Positions 34,411 to 43,440 are shown, counted from the stretch's first letter. The stretch is 64,000 nt of DNA from VRUE01 sp963824705 (GCA_963824705.1 CAWGQE010000003.1:496001-560000), one strand, 5' to 3'. Notes: generated by a model from the letters alone, not told the origin. Numbers and translations are program-made.

Positions 34411-35025
34411 ATGAGGTTCACGCGTGCGGAGTTGGAAGCGTTCCGCGGCCATGAGGTCGACGATCTTGTGGGGCCGGGGCTCAGGCTGCTGTTCGTCGGC
34501 ATCAACCCGGGCCTTTGGACCGCCGCCGTTGGAACCCACTTCGCGCATCCAACCAACCGCTTTTATCCGGCGCTGGCCGCGGCCGGCATTACCGACTACG
34601 AGGTCGATCGGGTCGCCGGCATGACCGATGCCGATCGCGCGCATCTCGTGGCCCGGGGCGTCGGGATCACCAACCTCGTGCGGCGGGCCACCGCGCGCGC
34701 CTCCGAGCTCTCGCGCGAGGAGCTGCGCGAGGGTGGCGAGCGGTTGTTGCGGTTCGTTGCCGATCGCCGACCCAAGGTTGTCGCGATCGCTGGCATCTCC
34801 GCCTACCGCGACGCGTTTGGCGAGCGCGGCGCGACTTTGGGTCGGCAGCCGGACACGCTCGATAGCGCGATCCACTGGTCCGACGCGGCACTCTGGGTGG
34901 TCCCCAACCCGAGTGGGCTCAACGCCCATGAGACCGTCGCGACGCTCGCTGCCGCCTATGCGGCGCCGGCCATCGAGGCCGGTGTCATCGTCCCAGCCGC
35001 GGTCAAGGCGCCGGGAGGTAGGTGA
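34411..35025 (+). CDS. mug: G/U mismatch-specific DNA glycosylase (MUG/TDG family)
   Basis: 204 aa. The catalytic motif GINPGLWTAAVGTHFAHPTN (key GINPG, near 31) and the second motif VPNPSGLNAHE (NPSGLN, near 168) are both intact, the hallmarks of MUG/TDG uracil/thymine glycosylases. It removes U or T opposite G in DNA. An actinobacterial-style C-terminal extension (APAIEAGVIVPAAVKAPGGR) is present. It precedes an unrelated restriction-modification operon by about 100 nt. Confidence 0.92.
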   Translation: MRFTRAELEAFRGHEVDDLVGPGLRLLFVGINPGLWTAAVGTHFAHPTNRFYPALAAAGITDYEVDRVAGMTDADRAHLVARGVGITNLVRRATARASELSREELREGGERLLRFVADRRPKVVAIAGISAYRDAFGERGATLGRQPDTLDSAIHWSDAALWVVPNPSGLNAHETVATLAAAYAAPAIEAGVIVPAAVKAPGGR

Positions 35026-35125
35026 GGAGGAGGAGGGACGGTTCCGCGGTGACCCGCGTGGTCGCGATCAGCCTCAGGCCACACGGCGGCTCCAAGGCGT
35101 CCGTCGATTCTTCTACGTTCCCCGC

Positions 35126-36283
35126 GTGACCAGCGCGTCGGCCAACTTGGCGGTCCCTCAAGAGACTGGGTCGACCGAGCTTGAGTCGCTTCCGCTGTGC
35201 GCTGAGCTTCGTGATGTCGACCTAAGTCTTGGCGATCGGAATCGAGTCAGCGCCCTGCCGTGGCGGGGCCAGTTCTCACCGCTCACGGTTGCTCGGCTTT
35301 TGGATGCGCTAGTCAGTGAGGCGGATCTAATTCTGGATCCCTTCTTGGGGAGCGGCACTGTCTTGTTGGAGGCGGCTCGCCGAGGTCATGCTGCCTGGGG
35401 TGTAGATGTCAATCCGGCCGCGGTTGCTTTCTCCAGGTGTGCCTGCCTTGCTTCCCTGGCTGAGGACGAACGTCTCGATGTCGTGCGGGCGGCCAAAGAA
35501 ATGGCATTTGGAACCAACCCAGCGGAGCGCCTATCTCGGCAGCCGATCGGAATCGCTCACGCTCTCGCGATTTTGGCCGACAAAATGGGTTCGGAGGAGG
35601 CAGCCTTCGCCCGCATCGCCGAGCTGGCGAGCGACTTGCCAAAGGACCCGGTCGATATTCAGGCGTTTGTGGGGGACGCACGAGCTACCGGTCTTCGAGA
35701 TGAATCCGTGAGCGCCGTCCTCACCTCGCCTCCCTATATAAATGTCTTTAACTACCACCAATACGGTCGACCCTTGACGGATGAGTTCGCGTGGCCAGTT
35801 CTTCGTGCGGCTCGATCCGAGATCGGTTCAAACCGCCAGAACCGTGGTAACCGCTTCCGCACCGTCATTCAGTATTCCCTCGACATGGCTCTTGCCCTTG
35901 CGGAGATGAGTCGGGTCATGATCATCGGAGGCACAGCCATTCTGGTTGTCGGCCGTGAGTCTCGAGTTCGAGGTATCTCGTTCTCCAATAGTGACCTGAT
36001 TGCTCGTATCGCTCGGGATCTTGGCTGTTTCGCCTCTCGCTCGCGCGCTGAACGACAGTTCGTCAATCGCTATGGCGATGTCCTCTATGAGGACATACTT
36101 GTGCTGTCCAACTCATCGCCCTCTGAGTTCAAGCAGCCGGTCATCGAACAGATAGGTCGCAGTCACGGACTGGAGGCTTTGACTGGGGCGTTGGCTGTGA
36201 CCGGAAAGCACGTTGAACTAGAGGCTGCGATAGAGGCAGTTGCCAAGATTGACCCTTCGCCGTTGGCAGCGACGTCCATGTGA
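35126..36283 (+). CDS. DNA methyltransferase (N4-cytosine/N6-adenine type) of an RM operon
   Basis: 385 aa from GTG at 35126; an open extension to 34628 lies over mug in another frame and is rejected. SAM-binding motif I is ILDPFLGSGTVLLEA (near 71) and catalytic motif IV is TSPPYINVFNYH (near 200), with a target-recognition part after it. The order motif I then TSPPY suggests the gamma-like arrangement. Its TGA overlaps the GTG of the endonuclease gene by 4 nt. With the endonuclease disrupted, it is presumably an active orphan methylase. Lower GC than the surroundings suggests acquisition. Confidence 0.85.
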   Translation: MTSASANLAVPQETGSTELESLPLCAELRDVDLSLGDRNRVSALPWRGQFSPLTVARLLDALVSEADLILDPFLGSGTVLLEAARRGHAAWGVDVNPAAVAFSRCACLASLAEDERLDVVRAAKEMAFGTNPAERLSRQPIGIAHALAILADKMGSEEAAFARIAELASDLPKDPVDIQAFVGDARATGLRDESVSAVLTSPPYINVFNYHQYGRPLTDEFAWPVLRAARSEIGSNRQNRGNRFRTVIQYSLDMALALAEMSRVMIIGGTAILVVGRESRVRGISFSNSDLIARIARDLGCFASRSRAERQFVNRYGDVLYEDILVLSNSSPSEFKQPVIEQIGRSHGLEALTGALAVTGKHVELEAAIEAVAKIDPSPLAATSM

Positions 36284-36437
36284 CTACGCCAACATCACCC
36301 AGATATCGAACTCCTCATGGCAACAAGATCGCGGCTGCGATCGTGAATCCAAAGGCAACCCAGCAAGACAATGGTCTTCCCCCGGTTTCGACGACACCTG
36401 ACCGCTTGGGTCGAAAGACTCAGGCAAGGAGGAGTCG

Positions 36438-36731
36438 ATGCCACCCATCAAGCCCCCATACCCGCCGGAGTTCCGGCGTGAAGCAGTCCAACTCACCCGC
36501 ACCTCGGAGCGCTCGATCGCCCAGGTCGCGCGCGACCTGGGCATCTCAAACCAGACCCTGCGCAACTGGATCAAGCAGGCCGACGTAGACACCGGCAAGC
36601 GCGAGGGCCTGACCACAGATGAGCGAGAGGAGCTCAGGCGCCTGCGCCGTGAGAACCGAACTCTTCTCCAGGAGCGAGAAATCCTGAAAAAAGCCGCGGC
36701 CTTCTTCGCCCGGGAGAGCGAGGGGCGGTGA
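36438..36731 (+). CDS. IS3-family OrfA (transposase DNA-binding subunit)
   Basis: 97 aa. HTH near residues 10-45 (PEFRREAVQLTRTSERSIAQ, then ARDLGISNQTLRNW) followed by a leucine-zipper-like helix (ELRRLRRENRTLLQEREILK) and the ILKKAAAFFA tail in which the frameshift occurs. It binds the element ends. It overlaps orfB by 4 nt in another frame. Confidence 0.95.
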   Translation: MPPIKPPYPPEFRREAVQLTRTSERSIAQVARDLGISNQTLRNWIKQADVDTGKREGLTTDEREELRRLRRENRTLLQEREILKKAAAFFARESEGR

Positions 36732-37627
36732 CCGATGCCTACCGGTTCATCGCCGCGGAGAAGGCCAACTACCCGATCTCGTTGATGAGCCGGTTGCTTG
36801 GCGTCTCTCGCCAGGCTTTCCACGCTTGGGAGCGCCGCCCGCCCTCCCAGCGGGCACTGGAGGATGCCTTCTTAACCGAGCGCATCCGCGAGATCCACAG
36901 AGCCAACCGCGGCGTCTACGGAGCGCCTCGCATCCACGCCGAGCTGCGCATGGCTCAAGGGATCAGGGTCTCGCGAAAGCGGGTGGAGCGGCTGATGCGA
37001 GAAGCCGGGATCAGCGGCCTGGTACCGAGAAAGTGCGGTCGCACGACGATCCGCGTGCCGGGGGTAAGGGTTGCCGATGACCTGGTGAAGCGTGACTTTC
37101 GCCCCGCCGGCCCCAACGTGCTCTGGGTCGCCGACATCACCTACCTGCGCAGCTGGGAGGGCTGGGTCTATCTGGCGGCGGTGCAGGACGCATTTTCGAG
37201 GACGATCGTCGGCTGGGCGATGGCAGAGCACATGCGCTCAGAGCTGGTCACCGACGCGTTGCAGATGGCGCTTTCCCGTCGCCAGCCCGAGGCCGGGGTG
37301 ATCCACCACAGTGACCAGGGGTCCCAATACGTTTCGCTTGCCTTCGGCCAGAAGGCTCGCGATGCCGGCATCGCGGTCTCGATGGGCTCGAGGGGCGACT
37401 GCTTTGACAACGCCGTCGCCGAGTCGTTCTTCGCCACCCTGAAGAAGGAGCTCGTGCGTCGCCGCTCCTGGCCCAGTCGGCGTGAGCTGCAAAGCGCCGT
37501 CTTCGACTACATCGAGACCTTCTACAACCGCGAGAGGAGGCACTCCACACTCGGCTATCTCTCTCCGAGAGAGTTCGAGATGATCTCAACCCATCAACAA
37601 AGAGAGACTGAGAAAGTCAAGCCCTGA
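36728..37627 (+). CDS. IS3-family OrfB transposase (DDE)
   Basis: 299 aa. The HTH_21 domain (IREIHRANRGVYGAPRIHAE) is followed by the rve integrase core with the catalytic triad visible: D in NVLWVADITYL (near 136), D in VIHHSDQGSQY (near 196) and E in DNAVAESFFATLKKEL (near 234), and the RRHSTLGYLSP end block. It is normally made as an OrfAB fusion by -1 frameshift at 36687-36693. Confidence 0.95.
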   Translation: MTDAYRFIAAEKANYPISLMSRLLGVSRQAFHAWERRPPSQRALEDAFLTERIREIHRANRGVYGAPRIHAELRMAQGIRVSRKRVERLMREAGISGLVPRKCGRTTIRVPGVRVADDLVKRDFRPAGPNVLWVADITYLRSWEGWVYLAAVQDAFSRTIVGWAMAEHMRSELVTDALQMALSRRQPEAGVIHHSDQGSQYVSLAFGQKARDAGIAVSMGSRGDCFDNAVAESFFATLKKELVRRRSWPSRRELQSAVFDYIETFYNRERRHSTLGYLSPREFEMISTHQQRETEKVKP

Positions 37628-38481
37628 CCTGTCGCCCGAACCGGGGGAAGACCACAAAGAACTATTGAATGAGATCGAAGGAGCCTACGAAACGTGGGTC
37701 GCGGAGCTAGTTACAACGATCCCTGGCGAGACTCCCAAGGCAAGAGTGCGAAGGCAGGCTCAACTCCTGAGTGACTACAAGTTCTTCGTAGAAGTGGACT
37801 GCGTTGCGAAGCGCGGCTCAGCTTGGCTCAAAAGGCAAAAGGGACAGCTGAAGCTCGACAGCTCGATCCTCGAGGAGTTCCTCATACATCTGGTGCATCC
37901 TGCGACCTTGCCTGGGTTCGACCGTCTCGATGAGCTTGCCGTTGGTCCAAATCAGGCCTTTATGTCAATGAGCTTTCGAGCGGATTCGCTTGGTGGTCTT
38001 CTGGATCAGCCGGAGGTTGTGGTTAAGACCAAGGACCAAGACTTTACGCTTGGGGCGCAACTTCACTTTGCGATTGGCACCTCGCCAGACCTTCGTGCCG
38101 CCACCCGCGGGAGCTTTGTGCTCGCGGCTCTCGCCGCTGAGTGCAAGGTCAATCTCGATAAGACCATGTTCCAAGAGGCCTCCGGAACCGCGACTCGCCT
38201 AAAGCAAGGTTGTCCTATGGCCAAGTATTTTCTAGTGGCAGAGTTTCTAGACATGACTCCTGAGGACGTTCGACTGACCGATATCGACAACGTATTTCTC
38301 TTGCGCGCCTCTCGCCGTCTGGGCCCACAGCAAAGAGGCAGCGCGGAGGAGGTAGAGAAGCACCATCGGGAAAATCCTATCCGCGCTGATGTCATCTGGC
38401 GCTTCGTCGAAGAGATGCAGTCCTTTATTGACGCGGTTTGGTATGACCCATCCACTGTGCTGGAACGTGGGTCGTTCATTT

Positions 38482-38578
38482 AGAGCCTGTCTCATAACCT
38501 CCGCGCACGCCTGGCGGCACCGGACACACTTCGGTCCGGCACTCGCCAGTCGCACACACAGGTTATGAGACAGGCTCT
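38482..38578. repeat. MITE-like palindromic element A
   Basis: Terminal inverted repeats agagcctgtctcataacct (38482-38500) and its exact complement (38560-38578) flank an inner imperfect stem (ctggcg...ccgg / ccgg...cgccag) with a ttcgg loop. It sits right after the endonuclease stop and before a convergent gene. The ends look like transposase-recognised termini, and there is no coding capacity. It could also act as a bidirectional terminator. Confidence 0.7.
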
Positions 38579-38590
38579 TAGCCTGGCTGG

Positions 38591-39880
38591 CTAAAGGCAC
38601 CCCATGACGCTTGCCGGGGCCGCGCCAGCCGGGGTGAGGTACCCGGCGGGGTGCCCATGCGCGTAGATCGTGGTGACTGCCGGCCTGTGGCGGAGGTGGC
38701 CGCGGGCGATTTCCCGCGCCGCGGTGAGGATCTCCGACGGCCAACCCCGACCGTGGGACGGCAGGGCATTCCCCTGGTAGCCCTTTTCCCGGACCATCTG
38801 CAGGAGGGCCGGCCAGTGGCGAGCCGTGCCCATCGCGTCGACCGCTTCCCGCGCTGCGGCGCCATCGCCGTCTCGGGTCGCGGATAGCCAACGCTGAAGC
38901 CAGTCGCAGGCGACTGCTCCCGTCAGCGACTTCGCGAGCATGAAGCGATCCGTGAGGGCCGTTTCGCTCTGCAGGGCGGAGGCGGAGCCTGGTGGCACAG
39001 GTGTGTCTTGGAAATGAAGGGTGGAGGTATCGAAATCCGGCGGTACGGGGATGTCGCGGAGCATCTGCGCGATCGCCGCCGAGCGTGCCGCGGGACGTAG
39101 GACTTCGGGGGGCATCGCCCCGAGCCAGGCCTCGACGCCGACCGGCCGCAGCGAATGCAGCAGGGCGTCGTATTCCTGTCTGCTCCCGAACGAGCCGGTG
39201 ACTTCGGTGAAGACGTGCCCCTGGGGCAAGAGGATCGTCGCGAAGTTGGGATGTTGTCCGTCGTAGGCGAAGGTGGTCGTCTTCTGACCGAGGAGAGTCG
39301 AGGCCACCGGCGCGCTGACATGACAACAGGCATGACCGATTTCGCGCAGCCTCTCGCGATAGAGGCGAGCGGGGTACCAGTTGAGGTCGAGCTGGCGCCC
39401 ACCGGGGCCGAAGGGCGGGTGCTCACCGTCGCTGTAGATCAGTTCGCCGCTGTCGACTTCGAAGCTACGTGCATGGACGATCGACCAGCCGGGCGCGGTG
39501 ACGAGCAGGCGTGGATTTGCTTCCGCCACCTCGACCGCGGCGGCGGCAAAGCTGGGGTGAGCGCCGTCTCGGACCGAGCCGCCGGAGAGGACGATCAGCG
39601 CCGCGATCACCGCGGCGCAGGCGAGGCCGCCGAGGCTGAGACCGAGCGAGGCGCGGCGACGCCGCGAGAAAACCCCAGGGCGGTCTGGGCGGGTGGGGAC
39701 GGCGTGCTCGCGAGCGACGCGGTCGCCGACCGGAATCGGCCGCGAAGGGGATTCGCCGACGACGATCGCCCGCTGTAGGGCGAGCGAGAGCTCTGCGTCG
39801 GCGATCGCCTTTCCTAGCTCCGATGCGGAGAAGGGGTTTGCCGCACGCATCCTGGCGAGCGCATCGTCGTTGCGGGTCAT
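38591..39880 (-). CDS. Single-pass membrane protein coupled to ECF sigma (anti-sigma-like)
   Basis: 429 aa. The cytoplasmic N-terminus (MTRNDDALARMRAANPFSAS) is followed by a basic stretch, one TM helix (LSLGGLACAAVIAALIVLSG, near 80-100) and a ~330-residue external part. It overlaps the sigma stop by 4 nt (ATGA), so sigma then membrane partner is repeated as at 32.5-34.3 kb. The external part carries GEHPPFGPGG and CCHVSAPVAS but no known catalytic motif. The role as signal-responsive regulator of the sigma factor is inferred from position and topology. Confidence 0.75.
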   Translation of the reverse strand: MTRNDDALARMRAANPFSASELGKAIADAELSLALQRAIVVGESPSRPIPVGDRVAREHAVPTRPDRPGVFSRRRRASLGLSLGGLACAAVIAALIVLSGGSVRDGAHPSFAAAAVEVAEANPRLLVTAPGWSIVHARSFEVDSGELIYSDGEHPPFGPGGRQLDLNWYPARLYRERLREIGHACCHVSAPVASTLLGQKTTTFAYDGQHPNFATILLPQGHVFTEVTGSFGSRQEYDALLHSLRPVGVEAWLGAMPPEVLRPAARSAAIAQMLRDIPVPPDFDTSTLHFQDTPVPPGSASALQSETALTDRFMLAKSLTGAVACDWLQRWLSATRDGDGAAAREAVDAMGTARHWPALLQMVREKGYQGNALPSHGRGWPSEILTAAREIARGHLRHRPAVTTIYAHGHPAGYLTPAGAAPASVMGCL

Positions 39881-40488
39881 TGAATCTCCTCGGCGGGGGT
39901 GGATACCGTTGCGCGGTCCTCTCGGGACGTGCGTTCGACTGCTGCTAGTTGCTTCGCGAGCTTGTGGCGGGCGCGGTGCAGTCGCACCCGGAGGGCGCCC
40001 GGCGAACAGCCGAAGACTCGCGCCGCATCGCGTGTGTCGAGCCCGTCCCAGGCGACCAGGCGCAGGACCTCGCGCTCTGACTCAGCGAGGCGAGCAAAAG
40101 CGGCTGAGAAGGCGTCGCGGCGACCGAGCGACTCGGCGGGATCGGACTCCGTCGCGGCGGCACCGGTCTCGCGCGCAAGGCGCACATCGAGGTTGCGGCG
40201 GCGACGGGTCGACCGATATTGGTTGGCGATGACATTGCCGGCGATCGCATACAGCCAGGGCAGGGCGGGATCGGGAATGCGGTCGCGCCGGCGCCAGGCC
40301 ACCGCGAATGCGTCTGCCGCAACATCCTCGGCAATCTCCCGAGCCGAGACGCGCCGCATCGAGAAGGCGAGCAGCTGTGCGTAGTGGTCGCGGAAGCAGC
40401 GCTCGAAGCGGTCGCGGTAGATGTCTGGGCCCACGTTGGGCGGATCCTCAACGGGAAGCATCTGAGAAGTAAATGTGCGGCCAGGCAT
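39877..40488 (-). CDS. ECF RNA polymerase sigma factor
   Basis: 203 aa from ATG at 40488 (MPGRTFTSQMLP); ATG at 40461 is an alternative. Region 2: RDHYAQLLAFSMRRVSAREI, EDVAADAFAVAW, LPWLYAIAGNVIANQYR. Region 4: SEREVLRLVAWDGLDTRDAA, GCSPGALRVRLHRARH. It is co-transcribed with the membrane protein at 38591-39880 and divergent from the AraC-type gene. Confidence 0.87.
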   Translation of the reverse strand: MPGRTFTSQMLPVEDPPNVGPDIYRDRFERCFRDHYAQLLAFSMRRVSAREIAEDVAADAFAVAWRRRDRIPDPALPWLYAIAGNVIANQYRSTRRRRNLDVRLARETGAAATESDPAESLGRRDAFSAAFARLAESEREVLRLVAWDGLDTRDAARVFGCSPGALRVRLHRARHKLAKQLAAVERTSREDRATVSTPAEEIQ

Positions 40489-40541
40489 GGTTGTTACAGA
40501 AGCGCCGCGTGTCGGGTACGGCACGTCGCTACGCTCGCATC

Positions 40542-40982
40542 GTGACGCCGGAGGAGCTCGCCAACCTCGCGCATCTGCGCCGCGCTCGCGATCTGATCGA
40601 CCGCGAGTACGCGCGCCCGCTCGAGGTCGCCGCGCTCGCCCGCGCTGCGTTGATGTCGCCCGCGCACTTCTCGCGGCGGTTTCGCGCGGCGTACGGGGAG
40701 ACGCCCTACGCGTACCTGATGACGCGGCGAATCGAGCGGGCGAAGGCGCTGCTGCGCCGTGGCGACCTGTCGGTCACCGAGGTCTGCGTGGCTGTCGGGT
40801 GTACGTCGCTCGGCTCTTTCAGCGCTCGCTTCACCCAGCTGGTGGGCGAGACGCCGACGGCCTACCGAACCCGTGACCACGGTGCGCTCGCGGGTGTGCC
40901 CGGCTGCGTCGCCCGGGACCTCACCCGCCCTAGCCGCAAGCCGAGCAGGATTGGAGAAACGCTCGGGGCGCCGGCTCCCTAG
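40542..40982 (+). CDS. AraC-family transcriptional regulator (DNA-binding domain only)
   Basis: 146 aa from GTG at 40542. Two HTH motifs of the AraC domain: LEVAALARAALMSPAHFSRR near 27-46 and LSVTEVCVAVGCTSLGSFSA near 75-94, ending TQLVGETPTAYR. There is no N-terminal effector domain. It is followed 10 nt later by a glyoxalase-like gene, a common pair in which the two are co-regulated. Confidence 0.9.
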   Translation: MTPEELANLAHLRRARDLIDREYARPLEVAALARAALMSPAHFSRRFRAAYGETPYAYLMTRRIERAKALLRRGDLSVTEVCVAVGCTSLGSFSARFTQLVGETPTAYRTRDHGALAGVPGCVARDLTRPSRKPSRIGETLGAPAP

Positions 40983-40991
40983 CCTTGTGGC

Positions 40992-41399
40992 ATGAACCTC
41001 ACTCTCTCCCAATGCTTCGTCCTAGTCCATGACCCCGACCTCGCACTGGCCTTCTACCGCGACACGCTTGGCCTCGAGCTGCGCAACGACGTCGCCAAAG
41101 GGGACTTCCGCTGGATCACCGTTGGCGCCGCTTCCCAACCCGGCGTCGCGATCGTCCTCACGAACTACCTGAACGGCAGTCCCGCCGATGTCGACGCGCT
41201 CGCCGCCCTCGTCGCCAAGGGCGCCCTCAACGGCGTCCACTTCCACACCGCCGATCTCGACGCCAGCTTCGAGAAGCTGCGCGCCTCGGACGCCGAGATC
41301 GTGCAGGAGCCGATCGACCAACCGTGGGGCACGCGGGACTGCGCCGTGCGCGACCCGTCCGGCAACCTGATCCGCATCGACCAGCCACCCGCCGGGTAG
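40992..41399 (+). CDS. VOC-family (glyoxalase/bleomycin-resistance fold) protein
   Basis: 135 aa. Opening pattern FVLVHDPDLALAFYRDTLGL, middle GVHFHTADLDASFEKLR, and closing CAVRDPSGNLIRID are the standard VOC features. Putative metal-binding residues (His12-like, Glu near end) are not cleanly assignable. It forms an operon with the AraC-type gene. It may detoxify or bind a small molecule. Confidence 0.88.
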   Translation: MNLTLSQCFVLVHDPDLALAFYRDTLGLELRNDVAKGDFRWITVGAASQPGVAIVLTNYLNGSPADVDALAALVAKGALNGVHFHTADLDASFEKLRASDAEIVQEPIDQPWGTRDCAVRDPSGNLIRIDQPPAG

Positions 41400-41445
41400 C
41401 TCAAGTGACGCGGCCGACATACCACCATGGGAGGCGACAGCAGCC

Positions 41446-41844
41446 ATGAAGAAGGCGAAGAGCGGCTCGATAGAGGGAAAAGGAGCCTCCCCCTCTGAGT
41501 TGATAGACGCGAGGATTGAAGAGCTGGGCGATTGGCGGGGCGAGACGCTGGCGAAAGTCAGAAGTCTCGTCAAGCAGGCCGACCCCGAAGTGGTCGAGGA
41601 GTGGAAATGGAGAGGGATTCCGGTCTGGTACCACGACGGGATGATCTGCACCGGCGAGACGTACAAGAGTCACGTGAAGGTGACTTTCGCCAAGGGTGCC
41701 TCGTTGGAGGACCCGTCAGGTCTCTTCAACTCCAGCCTCGAGGGCAACGTCAGGCGTGCCATCGATTTCCATGAAGGTGACGAGATCGATGAGAAGGCGT
41801 TGAAGGAGCTCATTCGCGCCGCCGTGGCACTGAACATGTCCTAG
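41446..41844 (+). CDS. DUF1801 domain protein
   Basis: 132 aa. The central WRGETLAKVRSLVKQADPEV, EEWKWRGIPVWYHDGMICTG and HVKVTFAKGASL match the DUF1801/YdhG-like fold, followed by a basic/helical tail (EKALKELIRAAVALN). Members are small, soluble proteins of uncertain function, linked in some bacteria to iron or stress responses. It follows the glyoxalase-like gene by 46 nt. Confidence 0.85.
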   Translation: MKKAKSGSIEGKGASPSELIDARIEELGDWRGETLAKVRSLVKQADPEVVEEWKWRGIPVWYHDGMICTGETYKSHVKVTFAKGASLEDPSGLFNSSLEGNVRRAIDFHEGDEIDEKALKELIRAAVALNMS

Positions 41845-41942
41845 ATCGATAGCGGCCGCAGGGCCCTGCACTCGACCATCCTCACCGTACGCAGGTCGAT
41901 TACCTCGGGGTAATGCGCGACGTATGTGGAGTGGCTTTCCGA

Positions 41943-42734
41943 TCAAGCCAGCGATCCGGAGGTAGCGGGTCGGAGGCGCAAGCGCAGCAGGAAGGTCGTC
42001 GCCTGCACGGCGAGCGCCACCGCCGTCGCGAGGCCGAAGGCGGCAGCGGTCGTGAGCGTGGGCAGGGCAACCGCGAGCGCGAAGCAGAAGGCGGCGAAGC
42101 CGTAGAAGCCGAAGAGGAAGTTGCGCAGCAGGACGCTGACCTGGGTGGCGCCACCGTGAGCGTGGGTGAAGACCGCGAGGACGCTGGTGATGATCGGAAA
42201 AGGCGCCAGCAGGCCACTGAGGTGGGGGCCAAGGGCGCCGGAGACGGCGGTCAGCGCGAGCACGAGCCCGAGCGCGGCGACGGCGCGAGCGGGTAGGTCC
42301 CACCAGGGCGGCACGGCGGCGGCGGCCGTTGGCGAGGGCACGGGTGGCAGCAGCCGCAGGCCGAGCGCGAAGCAGGCGGCGACGAAGATCAGCGACATTG
42401 CCGGCGGCGGCTGGACCAGGCTCAGGACGGCGACGCCGAGCAGGAACGCAGTCCAGCCGCAGAGCACGCTCGGGACCGGGCCGGCCGCCGCCGCGATCCG
42501 ACCGTAGACGACCACGAAGGCGGTCAGTGCCGCGAGCGCGAGCAGGGTGCCGCCGGCGGCATCGGCGCCGAAACCGCGGCCGTGGAGGAGGGTCTCGACC
42601 AGCAGGATCGGGCCGGCGACGACGGGTAGTCCGCCGAGTACCCCAGCGACGGCCACCCCCCAGCGACGCCCGGCCAGGGAGACCGCCACCACGCAGAGCG
42701 GGGCGAGGAGGATCTTCGCTGCCAGCAGCGTCAC
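41943..42734 (-). CDS. Multi-pass membrane protein of unknown function
   Basis: 263 aa with about 8 hydrophobic helices, opening MTLLAAKILLAPLCVVAVSL and including VAGVLGGLPVVAGPILLVET and PFPIITSVLAVFTHAHGGAT. The repeated GG-LP and P-x-P turns suggest two similar halves, as in small transporters. I do not recognise a named family. It is monocistronic, with the next gene divergent. Confidence 0.75.
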   Translation of the reverse strand: MTLLAAKILLAPLCVVAVSLAGRRWGVAVAGVLGGLPVVAGPILLVETLLHGRGFGADAAGGTLLALAALTAFVVVYGRIAAAAGPVPSVLCGWTAFLLGVAVLSLVQPPPAMSLIFVAACFALGLRLLPPVPSPTAAAAVPPWWDLPARAVAALGLVLALTAVSGALGPHLSGLLAPFPIITSVLAVFTHAHGGATQVSVLLRNFLFGFYGFAAFCFALAVALPTLTTAAAFGLATAVALAVQATTFLLRLRLRPATSGSLA

Positions 42735-42888
42735 CGCGGCAGGCTCGCAGATCGACTAATCGCGCGGTTTCCTGTTCTGTCGAGCGTTGATCTCACATTT
42801 CTCCGCCGGCCGCCGTTTCATTCGAGAGCATTCAACAACGGATGAGGCGATCCGAGGCAAAGTGGCGTGAGGTGACCAAAGGAGCGAC

Positions 42889-43440
42889 ATGAGCGATGCA
42901 GGAACCCACTGGACGATCTACGAGAGCCCGATCGGGCCACTGACCCTGGTCGCCGGGCCTCGCGGCCTCAGCGCCCTGAACTTTCCAGGCCGCCTGCGTA
43001 TGCCCTCCGAGGACGCCAGGCGCGAGATGCCCGGTGTCGTCGAGCAGCTCGATGCCTACTTCGCCGGTGAGCGACGGGCATTTGAGCTCGAGCTCGATAT
43101 GCACGGCACGTCGCTGCAGAAGGCTGTTTGGCGAGAGCTCCTCGAGATTCCCTACGGCGAGACTACGAGCTACGGAGAGCTCTCCGCTCGGGTCGACTGG
43201 TCGGGCAGCGGCTCCGATGTCGAGCCGTACAAACGTGCCCGAGCTGTCGGTGCCGCCAACGGTCGCAATCCGGTCTCGATCGTCGTCCCCTGCCATCGGG
43301 TGATCGGTGCGGACGGGTCGCTCACTGGCTACGGCGGTGGGCTACAACGAAAGCAGGCGTTGCTCGACCTCGAGCGGCGGACGGTGGGCGGGGCTGCACC
43401 TGAGCCGAGTTGGCGTGCCCGCCAGTTGGCGCTGACCTGA
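42889..43440 (+). CDS. ogt: Methylated-DNA-protein cysteine methyltransferase
   Basis: 183 aa. The active-site PCHRV motif (IVVPCHRVIGADGSLTGYGG, Cys near 129) and the preceding helix-turn-helix region (LLEIPYGETTSYGELSARV, GAANGRNP) are intact. It transfers O6-methyl from guanine to its own cysteine, irreversibly. An extra stretch DWSGSGSDVEPYKRA interrupts the usual spacing before GAANG. It lies alone, with an AGGAG-like site before ATG. Confidence 0.93.
   Translation: MSDAGTHWTIYESPIGPLTLVAGPRGLSALNFPGRLRMPSEDARREMPGVVEQLDAYFAGERRAFELELDMHGTSLQKAVWRELLEIPYGETTSYGELSARVDWSGSGSDVEPYKRARAVGAANGRNPVSIVVPCHRVIGADGSLTGYGGGLQRKQALLDLERRTVGGAAPEPSWRARQLALT

Larger units (their letters stand above)
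36372..37654 (+). mobile_element. Complete IS3-family insertion sequence
   Basis: 1283 bp. The left end tggtcttcccccggtt (36372) matches the complement of the right end aaccgggggaagacca (to 37654). A 3-bp target duplication CAA lies at 36369-36371 and 37655-37657. Two overlapping frames, orfA (36438) and orfB (36728), are joined by a slippery A6G at 36687-36693 for a programmed -1 shift. Perfect end repeats and intact genes mean a recent, probably active copy. Confidence 0.95.
36280..38483 (+). pseudogene. Bpu10I-like restriction endonuclease gene split by an IS3 element
   Basis: The gene starts at GTG 36280 inside the methylase stop and encodes MTTPTSPRYRTPHGNKIAAA and then IVNPKATQQD before the IS at 36372. 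After removal of the IS and one CAA copy, the codon at the junction is AAA and the frame continues without a break from 37659 (ELLNEIEGAYETW) to the stop at 38483, restoring 305 aa. The C-terminal half contains AAECKVNLDKTMFQEASGTA, the E-x-K-type site typical of Bpu10I-family enzymes. The insertion after codon 30 should inactivate it; a TTG at 37665 could only give a truncated protein. Confidence 0.8.

Noticed and set aside
34628..35125. N-terminal extension of the DNA methyltransferase
   Set aside because: It overlaps mug in another frame and has Arg/Ser-rich shadow composition; GTG at 35126 begins normal protein sequence.
38482..38578. Palindromic element A as a plain intrinsic terminator
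   Set aside because: The repeat ends are far longer than needed and there is no T-tract; termination may be a side effect.
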